This document shows, piece after piece, positions 42,539 through 51,579 of a stretch of DNA of 64,000 nucleotides. Within the stretch, counting starts at the first letter, position 1; each line of letters opens with the position of its first letter. The notes below the pieces were generated by a model. The model was not told the origin of the DNA, did not search any database, and saw only the letters and a program-made list of their open reading frames with translations. Both the position numbers and the translations under genes were made by a program. This DNA is from VRUE01 sp963702035 (GTDB taxonomy: Bacteria > Actinomycetota > Thermoleophilia > Solirubrobacterales > 70-9): positions 744,001 to 808,000 of the forward strand of contig OY969700.1 in assembly GCA_963702035.1 (NCBI GenBank). Direction: 5' to 3'.

Positions 42539-42850
42539 ATGAGCCAGAACGGGCTGGATCCCTACCGCCGGCGCCTCGACGGGCTCGACGACCAGATCGC
42601 CCGCCTGCTCGGCGAGCGCTTCGAGGTCTGCCGCGAGATCGCCCGCTACAAGCTCGCCCACGAGATCCCGATGATGCAGCCCGACCGGGTGGTCGCCGTG
42701 CGCGAGCGCTACCTGACGCGGGGCGCGGAGGCGAACCTCCCGCCGGAGTTCGCCGCCGGCCTCTTCGAGCTGCTGATCGCCGCCACCTGCAAGGAGGAGG
42801 ACGAGCTGATGGCGGCGCTGGAGACTTCCTCAGAGGGTAGGGACGCATGA
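42539..42850 (+). CDS. Chorismate mutase, AroQ type (possible 4-amino-4-deoxychorismate mutase)
   Basis: 103 aa, all-helical AroQ fold: YRRRLDGLDDQIARLLGERF, CREIARYKLAHEIPMMQPDR, VVAVRERYLTRG and a last helix LFELLIAATCKEEDELM. The catalytic Arg and Lys positions are occupied. Downstream of an aminodeoxychorismate synthase, a stand-alone mutase usually acts as a PapB/CmlD-like enzyme, giving 4-amino-4-deoxyprephenate. No PapC-type dehydrogenase is in the window. Confidence 0.88.
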   Translation: MSQNGLDPYRRRLDGLDDQIARLLGERFEVCREIARYKLAHEIPMMQPDRVVAVRERYLTRGAEANLPPEFAAGLFELLIAATCKEEDELMAALETSSEGRDA

Positions 42851-44235
42851 AGGGAGATGGGAGGCACATCCGCCGGACCGGGGGAAGCAGGGGGCTGCCC
42901 CCCGGTCCGCGGATGCCCAGCGCATTGCAGGCGGTCGGCTGGGCACGGCGGCCCTACCCGTTCATGAAGCGCTGCCAGGAGCGCTACGGGGACACCTTCA
43001 CGCTGCGCATCCTGCACTCGGGCACGTGGGTCTTCCTCTGCGACCCGGACGATGTGAAAAAGGTCTTCACCGCCCCGGCCGGCAGCCTCGGCGTCGCCCT
43101 CGCCAACCCATTGCTGCTGCCGGTACTGGGGCCGCGCTCGGTGATGCTGCTGGAGGAACCGGGGCACATGACCCGACGGCGCCTGATGCTGCCGCCCTTT
43201 CACGGCAAGCGGATGGGCGCCGACGCCGAGATGATGGCCGAGGTGACGCGCAGCCGGGTTCGCGGCTGGCCGGCCGGCGAGCCGTTCGAGCTCTGGCCGC
43301 ACATGCAGGCGATCACGCAGGAGGTGATCATGCGCTCGGTCTTCGGCCCCGACCACGAGGGCCGGCTCGGGCGGATGCGCACCTTGCTGCACGAGCTGAC
43401 CGCGGCGCTCAACGAGCCGCGGCGGCTGAGCATGGCGGCGGCGCTGGGCCCGCGCCGGCTCGCCCGCGGCGGCGGCTTCCGCGCCGCGATGGCGCCGGTC
43501 GAAGCGGCCCTGCTGGAGGAGGTCGACAGACGGCGGCGCGCCGGCGAGAGCAGCCCGCGGGACATCGTCTCGATCCTGATCGAGGCCCGCTACGAGGACG
43601 GCTCGCCGCTCGGCGACGGGGAGATGCGCGACGAACTGATGACGCTGCTCACCGACGGCCCGACCTCCTCCTCGCTGGCCTGGGTCTTCGAGCGCCTGCT
43701 GCGCCACCCCGAAAAGCTGGCCAGGCTGCAGGCGGAGGTGATCGCGGGCGAGGAGGACGTCTACATGGACGCGGTGGTCAAAGAGACGCTGCGGCTCTGC
43801 CCGCCGGTGCCGGTCGTCGTCCGCCGCCTGCTGGAGCCGATGGAGCTGGGCGGCTACGAGCTGCCCGCCGGCACCGTCGTCGCCCCCTGCGTCTATCTGA
43901 TCCACCGTAACGAGGAGATCTATCCGAACCCGCGCCACTTCCTGCCCGAGCGCTTCCTCGGACAGCCGCCCGGCACCTACACCTGGATCCCCTTCGGCGG
44001 CGGCACGCGGCGCTGCCTCGCCGCCAGCTACGCGGAACTGGAGATGAAGCGGGTGCTGCGCACGGTGCTCAGCGAGGTCGAGCTGCGCCCCGCGGATTCC
44101 GATTCCGAGCGGGCGCGGCGCAGCGCGATCTCCTTCAGCCCCGACAAGCGCGGCCGCGTCGTCGCCGAGCCGCGCACTCCCGTCCCCGTCCCCGCCCCGG
44201 CCGAGCCATGGCAGCCGAGTCCGATCTACTCGTAG
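42847..44235 (+). CDS. Cytochrome P450
   Basis: 462 aa. Heme-binding loop FGGGTRRCLAASYAE (Cys ligand), ExxR as KETLRL, and the PERF region HFLPERFLG are all present; N-terminal LPPGPRMPSALQAVGW is the usual proline-rich start without a membrane anchor. The I-helix reads LLTDGPTSSSLAW, shorter than the normal AGxETT and lacking its acidic residue. In this cluster it may oxidise the aryl-amine scaffold. It starts in the chorismate-mutase stop (ATGA). Confidence 0.93.
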   Translation: MKGDGRHIRRTGGSRGLPPGPRMPSALQAVGWARRPYPFMKRCQERYGDTFTLRILHSGTWVFLCDPDDVKKVFTAPAGSLGVALANPLLLPVLGPRSVMLLEEPGHMTRRRLMLPPFHGKRMGADAEMMAEVTRSRVRGWPAGEPFELWPHMQAITQEVIMRSVFGPDHEGRLGRMRTLLHELTAALNEPRRLSMAAALGPRRLARGGGFRAAMAPVEAALLEEVDRRRRAGESSPRDIVSILIEARYEDGSPLGDGEMRDELMTLLTDGPTSSSLAWVFERLLRHPEKLARLQAEVIAGEEDVYMDAVVKETLRLCPPVPVVVRRLLEPMELGGYELPAGTVVAPCVYLIHRNEEIYPNPRHFLPERFLGQPPGTYTWIPFGGGTRRCLAASYAELEMKRVLRTVLSEVELRPADSDSERARRSAISFSPDKRGRVVAEPRTPVPVPAPAEPWQPSPIYS

Positions 44236-45536
44236 TCGGCGCCGGCGCCAAGGCTGCCGGCATCGCCGTCAAGGTGCACGCGTTCAACACGCTCGGCCTC
44301 GGGCCGGTCTCGCTGAAGATCGTCGAGGCGACCGAGGTCGCCGCCTCGTGGAAGGGGCGCAACGGGATGACCTCGGGCGAGGAGCCGCTGGCGGTGACGC
44401 CGATCAAGGACGTCGGTTTCCCCTACCAGAGCTTCCGCGAGTTCGGCGAGGCCGGCGAGGCGATCGACGAGGGGGCGATGGGGTTCTCCTGGCAGCGCTA
44501 CATGGTCGCCAGGCGCCGCTACGCGCGCTGGATCGACGCCGGCTCGCCACAGGTGCGCCACCGCGACTACGGCGAGTACCTGACCTGGGTCCTCTCGCGG
44601 GCGACCGAGGGGGTCAGCCACGTCGAGGGCCGGGTGACCCGGGTCTCGCTGGAGGGTGGCGAGCGCTGGGCGGTCGAGGTCGAGGAGGCGGACGGGAGCT
44701 CGCGCCACACGGCGGCGGCGCTGGTCCTGACCGGCCCCGGCGTCCACCGGGCGTTCCCGCACGAGCCGGACATCGCCTCGCGGGTCTTCCACTGCGACAG
44801 CCGGCGGGATGAGTTCGCCGAGCTGCCGGAGGAGGGCGACTGCGACGTCGCTATCGTCGGCGGTGGCGAGAGCGCGCTGAGCTGCATGATGTTCCTGCGC
44901 GGCTTCCGCCCCCGCTCCCACTTCACGATCTACACGCCGATGCTGCCGATGAGCCGCGGCGAGAGCTTCCTCGAGAACCGCGTCTTCTCCAACCCCGACG
45001 AGGTCGGCTGGAGCGAGCTCGACCAGACGACGCGGCGGGACTTCGTCAAGCACTCCGACCGCGGCGTCTTCGACCCGCCGAGCCTGTCGAAGATCGCCTA
45101 CGACGACCGCTGCCGCTTCGTCACCGGCCGCATAACCGACGTCGCCGTGGCGCGGGGCGGCGCCGGGGTGCGCCTCCGTCACGAGTCGCACGTGGGCGTC
45201 GCCGGGCCCGAGCACGACTACGTCGTCAACTGCACCGGGTTCGACCTGCTCGCCCAGCTCAGCGACCTGTTCACGGCCGAGACCAAGGCTGAGATCGAGG
45301 GTCGCGTGGGGCAGATCTGGGAGACCCCGACGGGCACCGAGGTGCCGATCGGCCGCCACCTGGAACTGCGCGGGATGGAACCGCGGCTGCAGATCCCCGG
45401 GCTGGCCGGACTGAGCCAGGGACCGGGCTTCGCCAACCTCGGCGCCCTTGGGCTGCTGTCCAACAGGGTGCTCCAGCCGCTACTCGAAGCGCGGAAGCCA
45501 TCGTCTGTCACCGCTCACGTCTCTATAAGTACTTGA
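44208..45536 (+). CDS. MbtG-like FAD/NADPH N-monooxygenase
   Basis: 442 aa. FAD motif LLVVGAGAKAAG at the N-terminus and NADPH motif VAIVGGGESALS in the middle. Several blocks match mycobactin lysine N6-oxygenase MbtG as I remember it: TPIKDVGFPYQSF, RGESFLENRVFSNP, and LSQGPGFANLGALGLLSNRV. Such enzymes hydroxylate primary amines. In this operon a hydroxylamine or N-oxidised product is likely, the substrate being a lysine-like amine or an aryl amine. The start overlaps the P450 end by 28 bp. Its TGA lies within the -35 box of the next gene. Confidence 0.88.
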   Translation: MAAESDLLVVGAGAKAAGIAVKVHAFNTLGLGPVSLKIVEATEVAASWKGRNGMTSGEEPLAVTPIKDVGFPYQSFREFGEAGEAIDEGAMGFSWQRYMVARRRYARWIDAGSPQVRHRDYGEYLTWVLSRATEGVSHVEGRVTRVSLEGGERWAVEVEEADGSSRHTAAALVLTGPGVHRAFPHEPDIASRVFHCDSRRDEFAELPEEGDCDVAIVGGGESALSCMMFLRGFRPRSHFTIYTPMLPMSRGESFLENRVFSNPDEVGWSELDQTTRRDFVKHSDRGVFDPPSLSKIAYDDRCRFVTGRITDVAVARGGAGVRLRHESHVGVAGPEHDYVVNCTGFDLLAQLSDLFTAETKAEIEGRVGQIWETPTGTEVPIGRHLELRGMEPRLQIPGLAGLSQGPGFANLGALGLLSNRVLQPLLEARKPSSVTAHVSIST

Positions 45537-45561
45537 CAGAATTTTATCTATCCAATAGGGT
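45533..45561 (+). promoter_or_regulatory. Sigma-70-type promoter giving a leaderless mRNA
   Basis: TTGACA (45533-45538), 17-bp spacer, TAGGGT (45556-45561). The expected start of transcription, 6-7 bases downstream, coincides with the ATG at 45568, and no Shine-Dalgarno is present. The -35 overlaps the stop codon of the N-oxygenase gene. Confidence 0.75.
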
Positions 45562-45567
45562 CGCGAG

Positions 45568-47115
45568 ATGATGGTTGGAACCGGCGGGCGGGGGTACGGC
45601 GGGGTTATGGCGGCTCTGGTCGCCATGCTCGCGGCGGCAGTGCTGGTGGCGGGCTGCGGCGGCTCCTCTTCGGGCGGGGAAGTGAGCTTCAACGGCTCCG
45701 GCTATCCCAACACCGACCTGGCGAACACCCGGGACGTCAAGGGCCCGATCAAAGCCGCCAACGTGAGCGAACTGCAGACGGCCTGGACGGCCCCGATCAA
45801 GGGCGAAAGCTCCTTCGGGAGCTACGCGTCCTCGCCGATCGTCAGCAAAGGCGTCATCTACTCCCAGGACCTGGCCTCGAACGTCCAGGCGATCGACCTC
45901 GAAAGCGGCGAAGTGCTCTGGACGAAATCATTCGAACTGCCGAGCCTCGGCCCCAACGGCCTCGTGGTCCAGGAAGGCAAGGTGTTCGGCGCCACCTCCA
46001 ACGAAGCGTTCGGGCTCGACGAGAAGACCGGGAAAAAGCTCTGGTCGACCGTGCTCGTGCGCAACGAAGTCGAGGGGATCAACCTGGCCCCGGGCTACGA
46101 CAAGGGCATCGTCTACGCCTCGACGGTGCCGACCAACGCCGCCTCGCTCTATGAACCGGGCGGCGTCGGCATCCTCTGGGCGCTGGACGCGAAGACCGGC
46201 AAGAAACTCTGGCACTTCGACACCGTGCCGAAGAGCCTCTGGGGGCATCCCGAGATCAACTCGGGCGGCGGCGTCTGGTACACGCCGGCCTTCGACGGCA
46301 AGGGCGGGATGTATTTCGGCGTGGGTAATCCGGCTCCGTTCCCGGGTACCGAAGAACACCCCTGGGGGTCGAGCCGGCCGGGCCCCAACCTTTACACGAA
46401 CTCGATAGTGAAGCTCGACGCGAAGACCGGCAAGATGCAGTGGTACTTCCAGCTCAACCCGCACGATCTCTATGACTGGGATCTGCAGGGCCCGCCAATC
46501 CTGATCGACTCGGGGGGCAGAGAACTGGTGGTGGCGGCGGGCAAGGTCGGCTTCGTCATCGCCCTGGACGCGAAGACCGGGAAGCTCGTCTGGAAACGCG
46601 CCGTCGGCAAACACAACGGCCACGACGACGACGGACTGCTCGCAATGCGGGGCGAAACCTCGAAGCTGAAGACGCCGTTCGAAATCTACCCGGGCAACCT
46701 GGGTGGCGTAATCGCGCCGATGTCAACCGACGGGACGCACGTTTTCGCGCCGGTTGTAAATCATCCCGTGACCCTGGCGTCGGGTGCCGAAATCGAAGAA
46801 AGCAGCCCGGTCGACGCCGGCGAATTGGTCGCACTGAACGTGAAGGACGGCTCGGTGGCTTGGAAGCACGGATTCGCCTCCGCCCCGGCCTTCGGCGCGA
46901 CGACGGTCACCAACGACGTGGTCTTCGCCACCACCTACGACGGCAAGGTCTACGCATTCGATACCGGCTCCGGCAGGCAGGCCTGGCAGACCCAACTGCC
47001 CGCCGGCACCAACTCCGGCGTCGTGGTCGATGGCGACATGATGATCGCGCCAGCCGGCGTCGCCGCCGCCGAAGGCCAGACGCCGCAGCTCGTCGGCTAC
47101 CGCCTCGGCGGCTGA
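45568..47115 (+). CDS. Secreted PQQ-like beta-propeller lipoprotein
   Basis: 515 aa. Lipoprotein signal with lipobox VLVAGC (Cys near residue 29). The mature part is a quinoprotein-type propeller with repeated W-motifs: AIDLESGEVLWTKSF, GLDEKTGKKLWSTV, ALDAKTGKKLWHF, KLDAKTGKMQWYFQ, ALDAKTGKLVWKRA and AFDTGSGRQAWQTQ. HPHDLYDWDLQGPP-like sequence (NPHDLYDWDL) is typical of PQQ alcohol dehydrogenases, but a Ca/PQQ site cannot be confirmed. Its own promoter separates it from the cluster upstream. Confidence 0.87.
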   Translation: MMVGTGGRGYGGVMAALVAMLAAAVLVAGCGGSSSGGEVSFNGSGYPNTDLANTRDVKGPIKAANVSELQTAWTAPIKGESSFGSYASSPIVSKGVIYSQDLASNVQAIDLESGEVLWTKSFELPSLGPNGLVVQEGKVFGATSNEAFGLDEKTGKKLWSTVLVRNEVEGINLAPGYDKGIVYASTVPTNAASLYEPGGVGILWALDAKTGKKLWHFDTVPKSLWGHPEINSGGGVWYTPAFDGKGGMYFGVGNPAPFPGTEEHPWGSSRPGPNLYTNSIVKLDAKTGKMQWYFQLNPHDLYDWDLQGPPILIDSGGRELVVAAGKVGFVIALDAKTGKLVWKRAVGKHNGHDDDGLLAMRGETSKLKTPFEIYPGNLGGVIAPMSTDGTHVFAPVVNHPVTLASGAEIEESSPVDAGELVALNVKDGSVAWKHGFASAPAFGATTVTNDVVFATTYDGKVYAFDTGSGRQAWQTQLPAGTNSGVVVDGDMMIAPAGVAAAEGQTPQLVGYRLGG

Positions 47116-49311
47116 CGCACCTGCGACCTTCGCCCCTTTGGAGAGGTTCGGGACCTCGAGTCTCGACCGATGAATGCAGAGGAGACGACGGATGTCCTCT
47201 AAGGTTCTGACGTGGCCGTAGCCCAATCCGAGACCGGCTCGCTCGCCCGCGCCTACTTCGAAGCGGTCGCCGCGCGTGACCTGGACGCGATGACCGAGTT
47301 CTACGAGGTCGGCGGCACCGGTGAGATCCACGGCCTGGTCGAGCTGACCGCGCCGCACAGCTACCGGGCCTGGTTCGCCAACCTCTTCGCGGCCTTCCCC
47401 GACTTCCGCTTCGAGATCCTCGACGTCGTCGCCGAGGGCGACCTGGCGGCGGTGCGCTGGCACGCCAGCGGGACCTTCGACGGCAAAGTCAGGTTCGAGG
47501 GCATGGATCCGACCGGGGCCAAGGTTGACATCACCGGCTGCGACGTGCTGAGATTCCGCAACGGCAAGATCCACCGCAACGACGCCTACATGAACGGCGC
47601 CCAGATGGCCCAGCAACTCGGCGCCCTGCCGCCGACCGGCTCGCTGCCCGAGCGAGCGATGCTCGCCGCGCTCAACCTGAAGACCCGGCTGGCCCGGGCG
47701 CTCGGGCGCTGACCCGGCCCCCGCCCACTCGCCACCGGCTCGACCCTTCCCGGCTTTCACGTCGAGGCCGCCGAGCCAGAGCGCGAGCTGGCGCTCGCCG
47801 GCAGCCACCGCTTCTCCAACTACCAACTGATCTTTCGCCTCGATCGGTTGGACGCCAATCGTTCGATCTGGTTGGACTCGCTTGACGAGATATGCGCCCG
47901 CCGGGGTTCTGAACTCGAGCTTGAAGCCGTGGGACCTCAGAATCCGTATCGCGACATGGCGGTCCGCGATCACCGCGCCGATGCGGAGGCGACGCACATA
48001 GGGCGTCGGGTCGCTCGCGCGCCCGTCGAGGATGGCATAGGTGCCGCGCAGCTCGGCCGGGGTGAAGTGTTCGAGCCATCCGTCCAGCTCGACCGGCGCT
48101 CGTGGCGAGCGCCAGAGCATGTAAGAGCCGATGCCGGCGTAGGCGGCGATGTGACCATTGCGCGGCGGGTGATGGAGGGCGTAGTCGATCAGCCTCCGTT
48201 CCAGGATCGGCTCGTTGCGCGGGGGCCCTACCGCAATCGCCCAGGTCGCCGCCGCTCCGACCGAGCCGGCGAGGGCGAGGGCGATCAACGGCAGGGGAAC
48301 GCTCGTCCGCCTGTCAGGGGCGAGCGTGGCGATCGCCAGGGCGATCACCGGCCCGACGAAGACGATGTTGCGCAGCGAGACGATCGCGAGGGCGAGGAAG
48401 GCAAGGGCGACGAGGGCGGGCGTCAGCGCGGGCGAGGAACGCCTCCTCATCCAGAGCCAGGCGAAGAAAGCCGCCGCAATGCCGAGATAGGCGATCGCAA
48501 GCGGCGACTGGAAAGCGGGGCGCCACTCCGAGCTGGCCACCGAGATCGCGGAGTTGCGGAAGCTCGCCAGGTAGGAGAAGAGCTCGTCGCCGAGCGGCGT
48601 GACGAACAGCGCCGTGCACGCTGCGAGGACGCCGGTCATCGCCAGCAGGCCGATGCGGTGCGGGGGGACGGCGTGCAGGGCCCCCAGCTTGCGCTCGAGG
48701 ACGAGGCCGCCCGCCACGATTCCGAGCAGCAGCAGGCCGGCCACGAAACCAGCGTGCAGGTTCGCCCACAGCGCGAACAAGGCCAGCGTCACGGGCACCG
48801 CCCAGCGAAGCCGCACCCGTGGCGCGGAGTGCGACCCCCCTAGCCAGGCGAGGACGAGGATGACGACGAGTGCCGAGAAGGCGAGCACGCTGAACCCGGC
48901 CGCACGGGGGTGGACGATCCCCCAAAGCCCCGGGCAATAGAGGATCGCGAGGGCGATCATCATCCCGATGCCCTTGCGGCGGCAGAGCCAGAGCAGCAGG
49001 CCCAGCGGCGCGGCCAACAGCCCGGCGTAGGCGACGGTCATCCCGGTCACGCCGACCCAGCGGGCGAGCTGGTAGACGAAAAGCTCGCTCAGCCACTGCT
49101 GATTCAGCCAGGGCTCACCGTGGGCGATCGTCTGGAAGGGGTCCACGCTCGCGAGCCCGTGCCCGGCGATGAAGCGCCCGCTCGCGAGTTGAAGGTAGAG
49201 GTCGCCGTCGCGGGTTCCATCGAGGCAGAGCATCAACGTCGCCGCGAGCAGCGTCAGGGCGCCGATCAGCGCCTGGGTGCGACCGATATGCGGAAGGTGG
49301 ATGCGAGGCAA
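46723..49311 (-). CDS. Multi-spanning membrane protein, C-terminus run on after loss of its stop
   Basis: The first 478 or so codons (49311 to about 47878) look like a genuine membrane protein: some ten or more hydrophobic helices, an early loop QLASGRFIAGHGLASVDPFQ and EPWLNQQWLSELFVYQLARW, and a soluble C-terminal part ending SHGFKLEFRTPAGAYLVKR. This resembles a family of membrane proteins with glycosyltransferase-like topology; function unknown. After that the frame has no stop until 46723 and runs antisense to two real genes with a non-protein-like composition. The natural end was probably lost where a foreign gene remnant joins at about 47,850-47,878. Confidence 0.6.
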   Translation of the reverse strand: MPRIHLPHIGRTQALIGALTLLAATLMLCLDGTRDGDLYLQLASGRFIAGHGLASVDPFQTIAHGEPWLNQQWLSELFVYQLARWVGVTGMTVAYAGLLAAPLGLLLWLCRRKGIGMMIALAILYCPGLWGIVHPRAAGFSVLAFSALVVILVLAWLGGSHSAPRVRLRWAVPVTLALFALWANLHAGFVAGLLLLGIVAGGLVLERKLGALHAVPPHRIGLLAMTGVLAACTALFVTPLGDELFSYLASFRNSAISVASSEWRPAFQSPLAIAYLGIAAAFFAWLWMRRRSSPALTPALVALAFLALAIVSLRNIVFVGPVIALAIATLAPDRRTSVPLPLIALALAGSVGAAATWAIAVGPPRNEPILERRLIDYALHHPPRNGHIAAYAGIGSYMLWRSPRAPVELDGWLEHFTPAELRGTYAILDGRASDPTPYVRRLRIGAVIADRHVAIRILRSHGFKLEFRTPAGAYLVKRVQPDRTIGVQPIEAKDQLVVGEAVAAGERQLALWLGGLDVKAGKGRAGGEWAGAGSAPERPGQPGLQVERGEHRSLGQRAGRRQGAELLGHLGAVHVGVVAVDLAVAESQHVAAGDVNLGPGRIHALEPDFAVEGPAGVPAHRRQVALGDDVEDLEAEVGEGREEVGEPGPVAVRRGQLDQAVDLTGAADLVELGHRVQVTRGDRFEVGAGERAGLGLGYGHVRTLEDIRRLLCIHRSRLEVPNLSKGAKVAGASAAEAVADELRRLAFGGGDAGWRDHHVAIDHDAGVGAGGQLGLPGLPAGAGIECVDLAVVGGGEDHVVGDRRRAEGRGGGESVLPSHRAVLHVQCDQFAGVDRAAFFDFGTRRQGHGMIYNRRENVRPVG
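47212..47712 (+). CDS. SnoaL-like (NTF2-fold) protein
   Basis: 166 aa, starting at GTG 47212 with AAGG 7 bp upstream. SLARAYFEAVAARDLDAMTE, FANLFAAFPDFRFEILDVVA and GCDVLRFRNGKIHRNDAYMN are typical of SnoaL-like polyketide cyclase/ester cyclase proteins. The catalytic activity of most members is unknown. No operon partner is evident. Confidence 0.85.
   Translation: MAVAQSETGSLARAYFEAVAARDLDAMTEFYEVGGTGEIHGLVELTAPHSYRAWFANLFAAFPDFRFEILDVVAEGDLAAVRWHASGTFDGKVRFEGMDPTGAKVDITGCDVLRFRNGKIHRNDAYMNGAQMAQQLGALPPTGSLPERAMLAALNLKTRLARALGR
47737..47859 (+). pseudogene. Fragment of a DUF2867/SRPBCC-like gene
   Basis: The plus strand encodes GSTLPGFHVEAAEPERELAL then AGSHRFSNYQLIFRLD with no start codon and no continuation. 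These are recognisable as the C-terminal half of a small SRPBCC/DUF2867-type protein. The remnant lies 24 bp after the SnoaL gene and abuts the end of the minus-strand membrane protein, where a rearrangement seems to have removed both gene ends. Confidence 0.5.
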
Positions 49312-49410
49312 GCCGACCAGAGGCGCGGACTACTATCAGTCAAGTCTCACGCCGCGTTTAGAGAGGCCTCCTACCCTGTCGAGACGGATCGACCCGAGGC
49401 AAGGTGCAAC

Positions 49411-50595
49411 TTGACGCTCCTGCGACGCATCTCAACCCGCCAACTCCTTGCGCTGACCGCCGCATTTGTGGCGGTAGCGGTGGGGATGACCGCGGTCGCG
49501 ATCGCCGCCACCGGGGGCGGCCCCACGCCGTCGCCGAAACCGCTCGACGAAGCCGTCCACGACGCGCTGAGCGCGCCGCCGCCCGCAGGCGTCAGCGCCC
49601 GTGTCCACTTCACCGACAACCTGATCGGCGAATCGGTGCTCGAAGGTTCCGACCCGCTGCTCGGCGGCGCCTCCGGCAGGCTCTGGGCCTCGGCCGACGG
49701 CCGCCTGCGACTGGAGCTGCAGGCCGATGTCTCGAAGAGCAGCGGCGGCGACTTCCAGGTGCTGGTCGACGAAGGGAGCTTCACGATCTACGACCCGGGC
49801 ACGGAAACCGTCTACCGGGGGGCGCTGCCCCAGCATGAACAGGGCGCGGGGGGTGAAGCCGGCAAGGACGAACCGCCGTCGCTCGCCAGGGTTCAGGAAG
49901 GGATCGAAGAAGCGATGAAGCATGCCGACCTGAGTGGGGCGATCCCATCCGACGTCGCCGGCCGCGCCGCCTACACGCTGCACATCTCGCCGAAGGCCAA
50001 CGGCGGCCTCGTCGGCGCCGCCGAGCTGGCCTGGGACGCGGCCAACGGGGCGCCGCTGCGGGCCGCGCTCTACGCAAAGGGCGAAAGCTCTCCGGTACTC
50101 GAACTGAGCGCGACCGAAATCTCCTTCGGGCCGGTCGCCGGGTCGGTCTTCGAAGTCTCGCCTCCACCCGGGGCGAAGGTCGTCGACCTCAACCCGCCGG
50201 CCGGTGGCGAAGGCCAGGGGAGCGGCGACTCCGCTCCGGTCACTGGGCTGGAAGCCGTCCAGGCCAAGACCTCGTTCCCGCTCAGCGCCCCGCCGAGCCT
50301 GGCCGGGATGGCCCGCGACCAGGTGCGGCTCGTCTCCAGCGGCGAAGACGCGGGAGGTCTCGTCACCTACGGCAAGGGACTCGGCGGGATCGCCGTGCTC
50401 GAGCTGCCGGCCGGCGAAGGCGGCGAAACCGGCGGCCTGCAGCTCCCCAGCGTGCCGATCGAAGGCGCGGGCCGGGCGCAGGAGCTGGAAACGCCGCTCG
50501 GCACCCTGGTCCGCTTCCGCCGCGCCGGCGTCGAGTACACGGTCGTGGGGTCGGTGACCCCGGCCGTCGCCAGGGAAGCCGCGCAGGGCCTGTAG
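49411..50595 (+). CDS. Secreted LolA/LppX-like protein
   Basis: 394 aa from TTG at 49411 with AGGCAAGG 7 bp upstream; no ATG is available nearby. Signal peptide TRQLLALTAAFVAVAVGMTA. The N-terminal domain (GVSARVHFTDNLIGE, GRLWASADGRLRLELQ, FTIYDPGTETVYRG) looks like the open beta-sheet of LolA/RseB/LppX proteins, which bind lipid or sense envelope state; a C-terminal domain follows. It is 18 bp upstream of an ABC exporter pair and is probably its extracytoplasmic partner or sensor. Confidence 0.78.
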   Translation: MTLLRRISTRQLLALTAAFVAVAVGMTAVAIAATGGGPTPSPKPLDEAVHDALSAPPPAGVSARVHFTDNLIGESVLEGSDPLLGGASGRLWASADGRLRLELQADVSKSSGGDFQVLVDEGSFTIYDPGTETVYRGALPQHEQGAGGEAGKDEPPSLARVQEGIEEAMKHADLSGAIPSDVAGRAAYTLHISPKANGGLVGAAELAWDAANGAPLRAALYAKGESSPVLELSATEISFGPVAGSVFEVSPPPGAKVVDLNPPAGGEGQGSGDSAPVTGLEAVQAKTSFPLSAPPSLAGMARDQVRLVSSGEDAGGLVTYGKGLGGIAVLELPAGEGGETGGLQLPSVPIEGAGRAQELETPLGTLVRFRRAGVEYTVVGSVTPAVAREAAQGL

Positions 50596-50613
50596 ACGTG
50601 GCCGGCTAGCTGG

Positions 50614-51578
<965 letters not shown>

Positions 51579-51579
<1 letters not shown>

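Noticed and set aside
46723..47877. Extension of the minus-strand membrane protein by 384 residues
   Set aside because: Runs antisense through the SnoaL and propeller genes with no protein-like pattern; treated as stop-codon loss rather than a real C-terminal domain.
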